Shown in pieces: positions 1-8,482 of a stretch of 59,681 bases of DNA. The translations under genes were made by a program, and so were the position numbers. Position 1 is the first letter of the stretch; each line of letters opens with the position of its first letter. The stretch is from Alphaproteobacteria bacterium LSUCC0719 (GTDB taxonomy: Bacteria; Pseudomonadota; Alphaproteobacteria; Puniceispirillales; Puniceispirillaceae), in assembly GCA_040839025.1 (NCBI GenBank), contig JBFPJN010000008.1:1-59681 (forward strand). Reading direction: 5' to 3'. A model generated the notes under the pieces. The model had not been told where the DNA came from, searched no databases, and saw only the letters and a program-made list of their open reading frames with translations.

Positions 1-89
1 ATGAACAAACCACCCACGCAGTTACACACCGAAAAGCTCGGGATAACAGTGAGTTGACGTGGGTATCGTGGGTACGATGGGGGAGAAAA

Positions 90-177
90 TGGTGCGGCCG
101 AGAAGACTCGAACTTCCACGGGCTATTAACCCACAGCGACCTCAACGCTGCGCGTCTACCAATTCCGCCACGGCCGC
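90..177 (-). tRNA. tRNA-Leu(GAG)
   Basis: A class II tRNA with a 7-bp acceptor stem (GCGGCCG with CGGCCGC), discriminator A and an encoded CCA. The anticodon stem CAGCG/CGCTG encloses loop TTGAGGT, giving anticodon GAG. The long variable arm expected of tRNA-Leu is present, and the T-loop GTTCGAGTC is canonical. It decodes CUC/CUU. It is transcribed away from allE. Confidence 0.97.
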
Positions 178-192
178 ACGCTGAGAGCGGTG

Positions 193-221
193 TTTATGTC
201 ACTGCGGCGACCGTTAATCAA
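193..221 (-). promoter_or_regulatory. Candidate sigma-70 promoter for tRNA-Leu
   Basis: On the minus strand, -35 TTGATT (216-221) and -10 CATAAA (193-198) are separated by 17 bp. Predicted transcription would begin about 9 nt before the mature tRNA 5' end, the usual distance for a single-tRNA unit. This is inferred from sequence match only. Confidence 0.5.
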
Positions 222-351
222 GAGTTTTCATCACCCTTTCACCGCCCGGAAACCACTCCCCCCACAGGGCGGGTCCGTGGCCGCCGGGAAACCATGGCTT
301 TCCTCACGCATCGCTACCGCCGGGCCCATGCCTGCGAGCCCACTTGCCACG

Positions 352-379
352 CTGACATGCGGCCTGATCATGCTATACT
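352..379 (+). promoter_or_regulatory. Candidate promoter for allE-lipB
   Basis: CTGACA (352-357) and TATACT (374-379) with a 16-bp spacer each match the sigma-70 consensus at 5 of 6 positions. They lie 35 bp before the first ATG of the bicupin gene. The rest of the 178-413 gap shows no gene. Confidence 0.5.
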
Positions 380-384
380 GATGG

Positions 385-405
385 CCTGAACATCCTGAAC
401 ATCCT
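385..405 (+). repeat. 9-bp tandem duplication before allE
   Basis: The unit CCTGAACAT occurs at 385-393 and 394-402, followed by a partial third copy CCTGAC. It sits where the transcript of allE-lipB would start. It is one of several micro-duplications at gene ends in this window. Confidence 0.7.
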
Positions 406-413
406 GACCTGCC

Positions 414-1340
414 ATGCGTATGAACAGCATGACACGCCGCCAGAACATGTCGCCTGACACCAGCCGGACCATTGATATCATGTCGAAATCACCGCCTACC
501 AACCACAGCTATCCACCCACCCCTGGCGGGCTGCCACCACAGGACGCATCACCGGAGGGACGGGCGCGCTTTACCGAGGCGTGGGCGCTGATCCCGGCCG
601 ATGTGATGCGCGACATCGTCACCAGCAACCTGCCACACTGGCAGGCGACACGGGCCTGGGTGCTGGCCCGGCCAATGACCGGCTTTTCCGAGAGTTTCGC
701 GCATTATCTGATGGAGGTTGCCGCTGGTGGCGGCAGCCAGTCGCCGGAACCCGACAGCACCGCCGAAGCGGTCCTGTTCGTGACCGGTGGTGCCATCAGT
801 TTGACCATCGACGGCACCTCATACGAGTTGCGTGAAGGCGGCTATGCCTTTATCCCACCGGGGCGGAGCTGGCAGCTTGTGAACAACGCCGCCGCGCCGG
901 CCGTATTCCACTGGATCCGCAAGCATTATGTCGCCGTCGAGGGTATTGCCATACCGCCGGCCTTTGTGACCAGCGACAGCGAGGTGACCCCGACCCCGAT
1001 GCCGGATTGCAATGGGGTGTGGGCGACGTCGCGTTTCGTCGATCCGGATGATCTGCGCCACGACATGCACATCAATATTGTAACCTTCCAGCCGGGCGGG
1101 CGGATCCCCTTTGCCGAAACGCATGTCATGGAACATGCGCTGTTCGTCCTGCAGGGGACAGCAAGCTATCTGCTGAATACCGACTGGGTGGAGGTTGGCC
1201 CCGGCGACATGATGTGGCTTCGCGCCTTCTGCCCGCAGGCCTGTATCGCCAAGGGAGACGAGCCGTTCCGCTATCTCCTCTACAAGGACGTCAACCGGCA
1301 TATGCCGCTCAGCCCGGGCGGGTTGATGCGCGCCAGATGA
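414..1340 (+). CDS. allE: (S)-ureidoglycine aminohydrolase (bicupin)
   Basis: The enzyme releases ammonia from (S)-ureidoglycine to give (S)-ureidoglycolate, in cytosolic allantoin/purine breakdown. The 308 residues carry two cupin folds, roughly residues 75-180 and 200-300. The C-terminal part is strongly AllE-like (LRAFCPQAC, then YLLYKDVNRH). E235, H237, H241 and Q275 sit at the positions expected for the manganese ligands. The first about 45 residues are low-complexity and longer than in enterobacterial AllE. An ATG at 480 (286 residues) is an equally possible start, and neither has a clear ribosome binding site. The stop overlaps the start of lipB (ATGA), an unexpected partner. No other allantoin-pathway gene is present here. 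Confidence 0.9.
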   Translation: MRMNSMTRRQNMSPDTSRTIDIMSKSPPTNHSYPPTPGGLPPQDASPEGRARFTEAWALIPADVMRDIVTSNLPHWQATRAWVLARPMTGFSESFAHYLMEVAAGGGSQSPEPDSTAEAVLFVTGGAISLTIDGTSYELREGGYAFIPPGRSWQLVNNAAAPAVFHWIRKHYVAVEGIAIPPAFVTSDSEVTPTPMPDCNGVWATSRFVDPDDLRHDMHINIVTFQPGGRIPFAETHVMEHALFVLQGTASYLLNTDWVEVGPGDMMWLRAFCPQACIAKGDEPFRYLLYKDVNRHMPLSPGGLMRAR

Positions 1341-2014
1341 CCGCATCCGACAGCGTCAAAACCCGAACCGCCACACCGCATTTTCGGACCCTTGACGGTC
1401 TGGCGCCCTATGCCGACACGGTGGCCGCCATGCAGGCCCATGCCGCCGCCATCCGGGCCGGCACAGCCGACGAGGCGGTATGGCTTGTCGAACATGCACC
1501 GGTGCTGACAGGTGGCACCTCGGCGGTCCAGGACGATCTTGTCAATCCAGGGGACATCGCCGTTCACATGACAGGCCGCGGCGGTCAATGGACCTATCAC
1601 GGCCCCGGACAGCGTGTCGCCTATGTGATGCTCGACCTGCAGCGCCGCACCCCGGACGTGCGTGCCTACGTCCATGCGCTGGAAGAGTGGATTATCACCG
1701 CACTGGCGACGTTTGGCATTGCCGGCAAACGACGTGACGGATTGCCGGGAATCTGGGTGGATTCGCCAATGGTGGCGGGCAGGTTGGATAAAATCGCCGC
1801 CATCGGCGTGCGGATCAGCCGATGGGTCACATGGCACGGGGTGGCAATCAATTTGGACCCCGATCTGACGGCTTTCGAATCGATTGTTCCCTGCGGGGTC
1901 CGTGACGGCGGTGTGACCTCATTCCAACAGCTGCAGGTTGACGCCGATATGGCAGACCTCGATGCGGCGCTGTGCCGATGCTTTGGCACCGTGTTTCGGC
2001 CAGTGGCGGATTAG
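1337..2014 (+). CDS. lipB: Octanoyl-[ACP]:protein N-octanoyltransferase
   Basis: LipB moves octanoate from acyl carrier protein to lysines of lipoyl domains (E2 subunits, GcvH), the first step of endogenous lipoate synthesis before LipA. The 225-residue protein has the family signature GRGGQWTYHGPGQ (residues 80-92), the acyl-site lysine K152 in DKIAAIGVRI and the nucleophile C186 in IVPCGV. The start ATG at 1337 overlaps the allE stop, so translation is probably coupled. Its stop overlaps the convergent minus-strand gene by 4 bp. Length is normal for the family. Confidence 0.96.
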   Translation: MTASDSVKTRTATPHFRTLDGLAPYADTVAAMQAHAAAIRAGTADEAVWLVEHAPVLTGGTSAVQDDLVNPGDIAVHMTGRGGQWTYHGPGQRVAYVMLDLQRRTPDVRAYVHALEEWIITALATFGIAGKRRDGLPGIWVDSPMVAGRLDKIAAIGVRISRWVTWHGVAINLDPDLTAFESIVPCGVRDGGVTSFQQLQVDADMADLDAALCRCFGTVFRPVAD

Positions 2015-2394
2015 TCCGTCACATCATCCAGATATCCAAGAAGCGAGTCCACCGCCCGGTTGGCGTCTCGCCATGCCCATTCATCGGCATCCGCCTCGCC
2101 CATCAAGCCGTCGGTCGGCCCCTCATGATGCAGAATGGCATTGCGCCGACCGCGAAGCCATCCAAGCGCCGCCTTGTTGCCGGCATAGGCAAAATCAATC
2201 CCGTCAATCAAACCCGCCGGGCCGGCCTCTTCATGTGCCACAACATCGACAAGCGTTGCCGCCAGTACGGTGACACTCAGCGGCATGTTGGCCGCTGCGG
2301 CACGGCGCAGCTCTGCAAGCAGCCGGCCGGCATGCGGACCCAGCGCGCCGTCGTCATATCTGGACAGCCCTGTCTGCAGCGATGCGGCCAGCAT
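2011..2394 (-). CDS. Unrecognised 127-residue protein, last gene of the rarA run
   Basis: I do not recognise this protein. It is Ala/Gly/Asp-rich, has no signal peptide or membrane segment, and contains a conserved-looking central stretch GWLRGRRNAILHHEGPTDGL (about residues 78-97). Its ATG overlaps the stop of the ATP12 chaperone gene by one base (TAATG), a typical coupled arrangement that supports a real gene. Its 3' end overlaps the end of lipB by 4 bp. Its position suggests co-expression with the chaperone, but function cannot be inferred. Confidence 0.7.
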   Translation of the reverse strand: MLAASLQTGLSRYDDGALGPHAGRLLAELRRAAAANMPLSVTVLAATLVDVVAHEEAGPAGLIDGIDFAYAGNKAALGWLRGRRNAILHHEGPTDGLMGEADADEWAWRDANRAVDSLLGYLDDVTD

Positions 2395-3107
2395 TATCGT
2401 CCCCCGGCCCGTAACAGCTGAAGAAAGCGACCCGCCTGATCAAGCTCGTCCCGGATCCCGGCGCGTCGATCCTCGGCTTCCCAGTCGCTTCCCCATCGTT
2501 CGGCCTGCCACAGCTCGTCGAGAAAGGCTGTTTCAAACAATTGTGCCGCATCCATTTCCCTGCGCAGCATGGCAAGTCCCAGCACCAGCGAGCCGCCAAG
2601 CGTTGTCGCCCGATACAGCATGCCGATTTCCCAGTCATCATGCGCGGCGACAGCCCGGCCAAGCGCGGCAAGGCTTGCCGGTGACTGGCTCACCGGCATC
2701 ACGCCGGCTGCCACCACCAGCTCCGCCCCCAGCGCGGTACGCGCCCATTCGATCCAGGGTGTCCAGTCCCGGATCTGCCGTGCGCCAAGATCGGGATCAT
2801 CGGCATCGTGATAGCACAGCAGGTCATTGCCCCCATAGGCCGTCAACTCGTCGACAATGGTGGCACGTTGCGGTGTCACCCGATCCAGAACGGTAACGGC
2901 AAGGCTGAACAGCGGCATGCTGCCGGCGTCAATCTCGTCACCCTGCCCGTCCCATTCGGCCGCCACCGCATCGGCAAGGTCGCGCGTTGGCAGCATTGCG
3001 CTGACACCGGCGGGGGACTTGACCACCCTGCCATCAAGCCTGACGACAAGGCCGTCATCTTCATCCGTGACCGTGACCGATTTGTAAAAGCGTTTTCTTG
3101 CAGACAT
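2394..3107 (-). CDS. ATP12-family F1-ATPase assembly chaperone
   Basis: ATP12 proteins bind the free alpha subunit of F1-ATPase and prevent its aggregation during assembly. They are found in mitochondria and alphaproteobacteria. The 237-residue product begins MSARKRFYKSVTV and shows the family pattern: VVRLDGRVVKSP, then AAEWDGQGDEID, MPLFSLAVTVLDRV, DLLCYHDADDP and the C-terminal ELDQAGRFLQLL. The ATG at 3107 is preferred over upstream in-frame starts because the family begins here. It lies 22 bp after the pseudouridine synthase gene. Confidence 0.93.
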   Translation of the reverse strand: MSARKRFYKSVTVTDEDDGLVVRLDGRVVKSPAGVSAMLPTRDLADAVAAEWDGQGDEIDAGSMPLFSLAVTVLDRVTPQRATIVDELTAYGGNDLLCYHDADDPDLGARQIRDWTPWIEWARTALGAELVVAAGVMPVSQSPASLAALGRAVAAHDDWEIGMLYRATTLGGSLVLGLAMLRREMDAAQLFETAFLDELWQAERWGSDWEAEDRRAGIRDELDQAGRFLQLLRAGGR

Positions 3108-3129
3108 GGACAGGCTCTCCGGGACAGGT

Positions 3130-4125
3130 TCAGGCAAACTGCCAGTCGGCAGGTGGCATCGCAAGCCCAAGCGAGTCAATCGTCGCCAGAAAATGCGCCG
3201 GCAGCGGCGCTTCGATCTGCCGGCCATCGGGAAGCCGCAGCCGCCAGGCATGCAGATGGAGCTTGCGGGACATCACACCGCCGGGCCTGGCGGCCGCCCC
3301 ATCACGTCGCAAACCGCCATATTTCTGGTCGCCGATGATCGGATGACCGGAATGCGCCATATGGACACGAAGCTGGTGCGTACGGCCGGTATGGGGACGA
3401 AGCGCCACCAGCGAACACCCGTCTCCGGCACGATCAATCAGCCGCATCTCGCTATCCGCAGCCTGCCCGTCCGGATCGACCGTCATGGTCTCGAACCCGG
3501 CATGTCCGCGCTTCGCCAGCGGGTCGGTGATCCGCAACCCGTCCGGGGCCGCGCCCGCGACCAGCGCAAGATAGGTCTTTTCCATATCGCGGTCGGCAAA
3601 GGACGCGGTCAGACGCCGCGCCGCCGCCCGGTTGCGGGCCAACAGCAGCAGGCCGGAGGTGTCCTTGTCGATCCGGTGGACAAGACGCATCCTGTCCGCA
3701 GCCTCGCCTGCAAGCGCCTGCAACATACCGTCAACATGACGGGTGGTTCCCGACCCGCCCTGAACGGCAAGCCCGGACGGTTTGTTGATGGCGATCCAGT
3801 CATCACCTTCATCAACAATCATCTCGGCAAAGCTGGCCCGAAGCTGTGGGGTGGCGACAGGTGAGGCCGTGACCGGACGCGCCGGCGCCTGATCACGAAG
3901 ATGCGGCGGCAACCGCAATATCTGGCCGGCTTCCAGTCTGGCCGCCGGCTTTGCCTTGCCACCATCCAGCCGGATCAGGCCGGAGCGCAGCATCTTTTCA
4001 ACAGGGCCTTGCGTCAGGCCGGGAACAGTCTGCCGCAGGAACCTGTCAAGGCGGCTTCCCGCCTCGGAGTCCGGCACCTCGACAAGCCACCAGTCCGGCG
4101 ATGCAGAGGAGGTATCTTCCGTCAT
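3130..4125 (-). CDS. rluC: RluC/RluD-family pseudouridine synthase
   Basis: This isomerises specific uridines to pseudouridine in large-subunit rRNA. An N-terminal S4-like RNA-binding domain (about residues 24-73) is followed by the RluA-type catalytic domain. The catalytic aspartate is D153 in HRIDKDTSG, and the downstream motif RPHTGRTHQLRVHMAHSGHPIIGD is characteristic. RluC (23S 955/2504/2580 sites) is the likeliest assignment in this alphaproteobacterial context, but RluD-like specificity cannot be excluded. Its ATG overlaps the end of crcB by 4 bp. Confidence 0.92.
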   Translation of the reverse strand: MTEDTSSASPDWWLVEVPDSEAGSRLDRFLRQTVPGLTQGPVEKMLRSGLIRLDGGKAKPAARLEAGQILRLPPHLRDQAPARPVTASPVATPQLRASFAEMIVDEGDDWIAINKPSGLAVQGGSGTTRHVDGMLQALAGEAADRMRLVHRIDKDTSGLLLLARNRAAARRLTASFADRDMEKTYLALVAGAAPDGLRITDPLAKRGHAGFETMTVDPDGQAADSEMRLIDRAGDGCSLVALRPHTGRTHQLRVHMAHSGHPIIGDQKYGGLRRDGAAARPGGVMSRKLHLHAWRLRLPDGRQIEAPLPAHFLATIDSLGLAMPPADWQFA

Positions 4126-4523
4126 CCCGGCATCCTCGCAAACAGGCTTTCTACCGCGGCCTGTATCGCAAAGAATGCAATCAGCGACAGAACGACCGAC
4201 AGACCAACATAAAGCGCAGCGGCCATCTGGCCCTGTCGCGCCACCAGCGTTCCGGCATCAAGCGCGAAGCTTGAGAATGTTGTCAGCGCCCCAAGAAAGC
4301 CGACGGCAATAAATCCCCGCCAGATCTCGGGCAGCGCCATACCGCCGGCAACGGCACCGGCCAGCCCGCCCATGATGGCGCAGCCCGCGACATTCACCGC
4401 AATCGTCGCAAACGGACCCGGAACACCGGCAAACCCGGCACCAACAGCCAATGAAACGGCATAGCGTGTCATCGCGCCAAGCGCGCCGCCGGCGGCCACA
4501 GCGGCAAACATGCCAAGGCTCAT
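4122..4523 (-). CDS. crcB: Fluoride channel CrcB/Fluc
   Basis: CrcB proteins are dimeric fluoride-selective channels of the inner membrane that relieve fluoride toxicity. The 133-residue product has four hydrophobic segments, the N-terminal GGALGAMTRY motif, NVAGC in place of the usual NxxGC, and the diagnostic GFLGALTTFSSFALD in the third helix with its phenylalanines and threonines. I chose the ATG at 4523, which overlaps the rarA stop by 4 bp. I see no fluoride riboswitch, as expected for a gene embedded in a run. Confidence 0.94.
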   Translation of the reverse strand: MSLGMFAAVAAGGALGAMTRYAVSLAVGAGFAGVPGPFATIAVNVAGCAIMGGLAGAVAGGMALPEIWRGFIAVGFLGALTTFSSFALDAGTLVARQGQMAAALYVGLSVVLSLIAFFAIQAAVESLFARMPG

Positions 4524-5836
4524 GCCCCCTCTCCCGTCTTTTCCGCCCGCAACCGGTCCCAATAGGCCAGCCTCCTGGCGATTTCACGTTCATAGCCACG
4601 TTCCACCGGCGCATAGAAACGCTGCCGCGCCATCTCGTCCGGAAACCCGTTCTGGCCGGCGAATCCGTCCGGGTCGTCATGATCATAGGCATAGCCGCTG
4701 CCATAGCCGATATCCTTCATCAACGATGTCGGTGCGTTCAGGATATGTGACGGCGGCATCAGCGATCCGGTGTCTCCGGCCGCCTTTGCCGCTTTTTTCA
4801 TCGCGACATAGGCAGCGTTCGATTTCGGTGCCGTTGCCAGATAGATCACCAGATTGGCGATCGCCAGCTCGCCCTCCGGGCTGCCAAGCCTTTCAAAGGC
4901 CTGCCAGGCGGCAAGCGCGCGCGGCAGTGCCTCAGGCTCGGCAAGGCCGATATCCTCGGATGCAAACCGGGTTAGGCGTCGACATATGTAATGCGGGTCT
5001 TCCCCGCCGGCAAACATCCGGGCAAGCCAGTACAGCGCCGCATCGGCATCCGATCCCCGCAGGGTTTTATGAAGCGCCGACATCAGATTGTAATGCTGGT
5101 CCCCGGCACGGTCGAAGGCCGGCGCACGGGACGACACCAACGCGGCAAGACCGTCGGGGTCGAGATGGCCGTCGACCCGCGCCGCGACAAGCGAGGACAC
5201 CATGTTCAGAAAATACCGCCCATCCCCATCCGCCATCGCGCGAAGCGCCGCGCGCGCCTCGGCATCAAGCGGCAGATCGGCCCCAAGATGGGTCTCGACG
5301 CGGTGCAGAAGGGCGTCGAGCGCGGCGGCGGACAGCCGTTCAACCACCATCACCTGCGCGCGCGACAGCAACGCGCCATTCAACGCGAAAGACGGGTTTT
5401 CCGTTGTCGCGCCGACCAGTGTCACCGTACCGTCCTCGACGCGCGGCAACAGCCCGTCCTGCTGCGCCTTGTTGAAGCGATGCACCTCGTCGACAAACAG
5501 CAATGTCCTCTGGCCGGTCATCTGCCGCTCGGCTGCGCGGGCAAAGACCTTGCGAAGATCGGCAACGCCATCGAACACAGCCGACACCGGCTCGAAGGCC
5601 ATCCCGACTTCGCTCGCCAGCAGCCGCGCAATGGTCGTCTTGCCGGTGCCGGGCGGCCCCCAGAAGATGATCGAGGCCAGCTCACCCCCGTCAAGCATCC
5701 GGCGCAACCGCCCCGCAGGGCCAAGCAGCGCGTCCTGTCCCACCACCTCATCGAGGGTTTTGGGACGCAACAATTCTGCAAGCGGGGGCGCCGTCCTGCC
5801 ATCTCCGGCAGGGCTGTCAAATTCAAGCTGGGTCAT
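4520..5836 (-). CDS. rarA: Replication-associated recombination protein A (AAA+ ATPase)
   Basis: RarA (MgsA/Mgs1/WRNIP1 family) is a clamp-loader-like AAA+ ATPase acting at stalled replication forks. The 438-residue product shows Walker A GPPGTGKTT, Walker B LLFVDEVHRF and sensor 1 GATTENPSF. The C-terminal oligomerisation region contains the family-typical stretch around HYNLMSALHKTLRGSD and the end motif MPPSHILNAPTSLMKDIGYG. The ATG at 5836 fits the family N terminus (LRPKTLDEVVGQ). It is the first gene after the ribosomal terminator, so it needs its own promoter; none is obvious. Confidence 0.96.
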   Translation of the reverse strand: MTQLEFDSPAGDGRTAPPLAELLRPKTLDEVVGQDALLGPAGRLRRMLDGGELASIIFWGPPGTGKTTIARLLASEVGMAFEPVSAVFDGVADLRKVFARAAERQMTGQRTLLFVDEVHRFNKAQQDGLLPRVEDGTVTLVGATTENPSFALNGALLSRAQVMVVERLSAAALDALLHRVETHLGADLPLDAEARAALRAMADGDGRYFLNMVSSLVAARVDGHLDPDGLAALVSSRAPAFDRAGDQHYNLMSALHKTLRGSDADAALYWLARMFAGGEDPHYICRRLTRFASEDIGLAEPEALPRALAAWQAFERLGSPEGELAIANLVIYLATAPKSNAAYVAMKKAAKAAGDTGSLMPPSHILNAPTSLMKDIGYGSGYAYDHDDPDGFAGQNGFPDEMARQRFYAPVERGYEREIARRLAYWDRLRAEKTGEGA

Positions 5837-5873
5837 GGCGCCATTCTGGCGTGAGTTCAGGTGGTTCGGCAAA

Positions 5874-5905
5874 GAAAAAAGGGCCGCCGAAGGCAGCCCT
5901 TTTTG
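5874..5905 (-). terminator. Terminator of the ribosomal super-cluster
   Basis: On the minus strand, AAAAAGGGCTGCC, loop TTCG, then GGCGGCCCTTTTTT forms a strong GC hairpin with one imperfect position and a run of six U. It lies 22 bp after the rplQ stop and separates the alpha operon from rarA. Confidence 0.9.
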
Positions 5906-5927
5906 AAACATCGAGAGGCAACGCCGA

Positions 5928-6359
5928 TCAGGCTGCGGTTTCCTCGGTCATATCCTCGTCGGCAACCTGTACAGGGCCGGAATCCAGACCACGGGCATCC
6001 TCGTCACGATCGACAAGTTCAATCACCGCCATCGGCGCGGAATCGCCATAGCGGAACCCGGCCTTGAGAACCCGAGTGTAGCCGCCATTACGCTCCTGAT
6101 AGCGCGGGCCGAGAACCTCGAACAGCTTGCGTGTCATCGCATCGTCGCGAAGCCGCGCATGTGCGAGGCGACGGGCGTGAAGATCGCCGCGCTTGCCAAG
6201 CGTGATCAGACGCTCAACCACTGGGCGAAGCTCCTTCGCCTTTGGCAGTGTCGTGACAATCTGCTCATGCTTGATCAGCGCCTGAGCCATGTTCCGGAAC
6301 ATCATCTGACGATGCTGCGATGTCCGGTTGAGCTTACGTCCTGAATAACGGTGACGCAT
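5928..6359 (-). CDS. rplQ: 50S ribosomal protein L17
   Basis: L17 is a large-subunit protein near the exit tunnel and the last gene of the alpha operon. The 143-residue product begins [24 protein letters not shown], the universal L17 start, which fixes the ATG at 6359. A C-terminal tail rich in Asp/Glu (after residue 115) extends beyond the conserved domain, as in many alphaproteobacterial L17 proteins. It is 65 bp from rpoA and followed by the terminator. Confidence 0.98.
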   Translation of the reverse strand: MRHRYSGRKLNRTSQHRQMMFRNMAQALIKHEQIVTTLPKAKELRPVVERLITLGKRGDLHARRLAHARLRDDAMTRKLFEVLGPRYQERNGGYTRVLKAGFRYGDSAPMAVIELVDRDEDARGLDSGPVQVADEDMTEETAA

Positions 6360-6424
6360 ATTAAAGTCTCCCTTGTGCCGGTTGGCGTCCGCCCTGCCGG
6401 CTTGCAAAAATTCCTGTGCGGGCC

Positions 6425-7441
6425 CTAGAAAGGCTCATCCAGACGGCGAGCCAGTTCCTCGACATTTTCCGGCGGCCACGTCGGAATATCCATGCCAAGC
6501 TCCAGGTTCATGCCCTTCAGCACTTCCTTGATCTCGTTCAGCGACTTGCGTCCGAAATTCGGAGTGCGAAGCATTTCATACTCGGTCTTCAGCACCAGAT
6601 CGCCGATATATACGATGTTGTCGTTCTTCAGGCAGTTGGCCGAACGAACCGACAGCTCAAGCTCGTCAACCTTGCGAAGCAGGTTGCGGCTGAACGGCAG
6701 ATCCTCGCCGTCTTCCTCGCTCGGCTGTTCCTTCGGCTCTTCGAAATTGATGAAGGTCTGAAGCTGTTCCTGAAGGATCCGCGCGGCATAGGCAACGGCG
6801 TCTTCAGGGGTGATCGATCCATCTGTCTCGACAGTCAGAAGCAGCTTGTCATAGTCGGTGATCTGACCGACACGCGCATTATCGACCTTGTAGGCCACCT
6901 GACGGACAGGGCTGTAGATGGCATCGATCGGAATCAGCCCGATTGGCGAATCCTCGGCGCGCATATTGCCGGCCGGCACATAACCCTTGCCGGTGGTCAC
7001 AGTCAGTTCCATCGCCAGGCTGGCGCCCTTGTCGAGCTGGCACAGCACATGGTCGGGGTTCATGATCTCGACACCGGCGGTTTCGGAAATCATACCGGCG
7101 GTCACGGTTGCCGGACCCTCGGCGGCAAGGCGAAGACGCTTTGCCCCTTCCTCATCCACCCGAACGGAAACACCCTTCAGGTTCAGCACCAGATCGGTCA
7201 CATCCTCGCGAACACCGGGAATCGACGAAAATTCATGAACAACGCCCTGAATCTGTACCGCCGAAATGGCCGACCCCTGAAGCGACGACAGCAAGACGCG
7301 ACGCAGCGCGTTGCCGATGGTCACACCAAAGCCACGCTCAAACGGACCAACCTCGATCACGGCCTGACTCGGGTTGTATTCGGACTGCTTGATCTCCAGC
7401 TCGTCGGGCTTTTTCAGATCCAGCCAGTTCTTTTCAATCAT
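6425..7441 (-). CDS. rpoA: RNA polymerase alpha subunit
   Basis: The 338-residue alpha subunit has the dimerisation/assembly N-terminal domain (about 1-235; [18 protein letters not shown] near residue 35) and the C-terminal helix-hairpin-helix domain (about 255-325) that binds UP elements and activators ([19 protein letters not shown], then [12 protein letters not shown]). Length is standard. It sits between rpsK (91 bp) and rplQ (65 bp). Confidence 0.99.
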   Translation of the reverse strand: MIEKNWLDLKKPDELEIKQSEYNPSQAVIEVGPFERGFGVTIGNALRRVLLSSLQGSAISAVQIQGVVHEFSSIPGVREDVTDLVLNLKGVSVRVDEEGAKRLRLAAEGPATVTAGMISETAGVEIMNPDHVLCQLDKGASLAMELTVTTGKGYVPAGNMRAEDSPIGLIPIDAIYSPVRQVAYKVDNARVGQITDYDKLLLTVETDGSITPEDAVAYAARILQEQLQTFINFEEPKEQPSEEDGEDLPFSRNLLRKVDELELSVRSANCLKNDNIVYIGDLVLKTEYEMLRTPNFGRKSLNEIKEVLKGMNLELGMDIPTWPPENVEELARRLDEPF

Positions 7442-7532
7442 CTTGGTGTTCCTTTATGCGAAACGGTATTCACAAGGGTTCCACGTTGCCGAAATGGCAG
7501 ACGCGCATGACGCAGGTCGACGGCGGCCGCGA

Positions 7533-7928
7533 TTAGACGCGCCGACGCTTGCGCGGGCGGCACCCGTTGTGCGGGATCGGGGTCACATCGCGGATCGAGG
7601 TTACGTTGAACCCGACAGCCTGCAGTGCCCGCAATGCTGATTCACGGCCCGACCCGGGTCCGCGCACCTGCACGTCCAGCGATTTCATCCCATGTTCGGC
7701 TGCCTTCTTGCCAGCATCTTCAGCTGCCATCTGGGCGGCGAACGGCGTTGATTTCCGCGACCCCTTGAACCCCATGCCGCCGGCAGATGCCCAGGCAATG
7801 GTGTTGCCCTGCACATCGGTGATGGTGATCATGGTGTTGTTGAAGGTCGAATTCACATGCGCCACGCCGCTGGTGATGTTCTTGCGCTCGCGGCGACGGA
7901 CCCGGCCCTGACTCGGTTGTTTTGCCAT
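7533..7928 (-). CDS. rpsK: 30S ribosomal protein S11
   Basis: S11 is part of the small-subunit platform next to the 3' end of 16S rRNA. The 131-residue product contains [18 protein letters not shown] and ends with the invariant [20 protein letters not shown]. It follows rpsM by 24 bp in the alpha operon. Normal length. Confidence 0.99.
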   Translation of the reverse strand: MAKQPSQGRVRRRERKNITSGVAHVNSTFNNTMITITDVQGNTIAWASAGGMGFKGSRKSTPFAAQMAAEDAGKKAAEHGMKSLDVQVRGPGSGRESALRALQAVGFNVTSIRDVTPIPHNGCRPRKRRRV

Positions 7929-7952
7929 CTATTGTCTCCTCAAAGAACCGGG

Positions 7953-8321
7953 TTATTTCTTCTTGCCGGCAATCGGCTTCGCCGGGCCCTTGCGGGTGCG
8001 GGCGTTGGTATGCGTACGCTGGCCACGAACCGGCAGATTGCGGCGATGCCGCAGACCGCGCAGACACCCAAGGTCAAGGTAACGCTTGATATCCATCGAT
8101 GTCTTGCGGCGAAGGTCGCCCTCGACAAGATAGTCGGCATCAATGATATCACGCAGCTTTGTCAGCTCTTCTTCCGACAAATCCGCCACGCGGCGTTCAT
8201 CCGGAACACCGGCGCGCGAGCAGATGCCCTTGGCGCTGGTCCGGCCAATACCGTGAATGTAGGTCAGTGCGATTTCCACCCGCTTCTTGGTGGGAATATT
8301 TACACCAGCAATTCGTGCCAC
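7953..8321 (-). CDS. rpsM: 30S ribosomal protein S13 (GTG start)
   Basis: S13 lies in the head of the small subunit and contacts the large subunit and P-site tRNA. The conserved N terminus (M)[25 protein letters not shown] starts at a GTG at 8321, preceded by GAGAGGAGCC, a good ribosome binding site. The upstream in-frame ATG at 8369 would add 16 non-conserved residues and is rejected. The 122-residue product ends in the typical basic tail [10 protein letters not shown]. It is the first gene after a strong internal promoter. Confidence 0.97.
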   Translation of the reverse strand: MARIAGVNIPTKKRVEIALTYIHGIGRTSAKGICSRAGVPDERRVADLSEEELTKLRDIIDADYLVEGDLRRKTSMDIKRYLDLGCLRGLRHRRNLPVRGQRTHTNARTRKGPAKPIAGKKK

Positions 8322-8438
8322 TGTCTGGCTCCTCTCGAAAACGGCGCTGCCCGTCGGCACGCCTGTCATATTACGACCGTTTCAGAGCACCGCCCTGGGG
8401 GCGGACCCGCACACCTGTGATTGTCTCGAAGGCGGCGA

Positions 8439-8466
8439 ATTATAGGCTTTTGCCCCTTGCAGTCAA
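8439..8466 (-). promoter_or_regulatory. Near-consensus promoter of the alpha operon
   Basis: On the minus strand, TTGACT (8461-8466) and a perfect TATAAT (8439-8444) are separated by 16 bp. They lie in the unusually wide 161-bp gap between adk and rpsM. This should give rpsM-rpsK-rpoA-rplQ transcription independent of the spc operon. It is the best -10 element seen in the window. Confidence 0.8.
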
Positions 8467-8482
8467 CCTCAACGCGTCTTGT

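Noticed and set aside
54-389. Open frame across the tRNA-Leu gene
   Set aside because: It runs through a complete tRNA with encoded CCA and has no ribosome binding site.
8322-8369. Upstream ATG for rpsM
   Set aside because: The added 16 residues are not S13-like, and a GTG with GAGAGGAG upstream matches the conserved N terminus.
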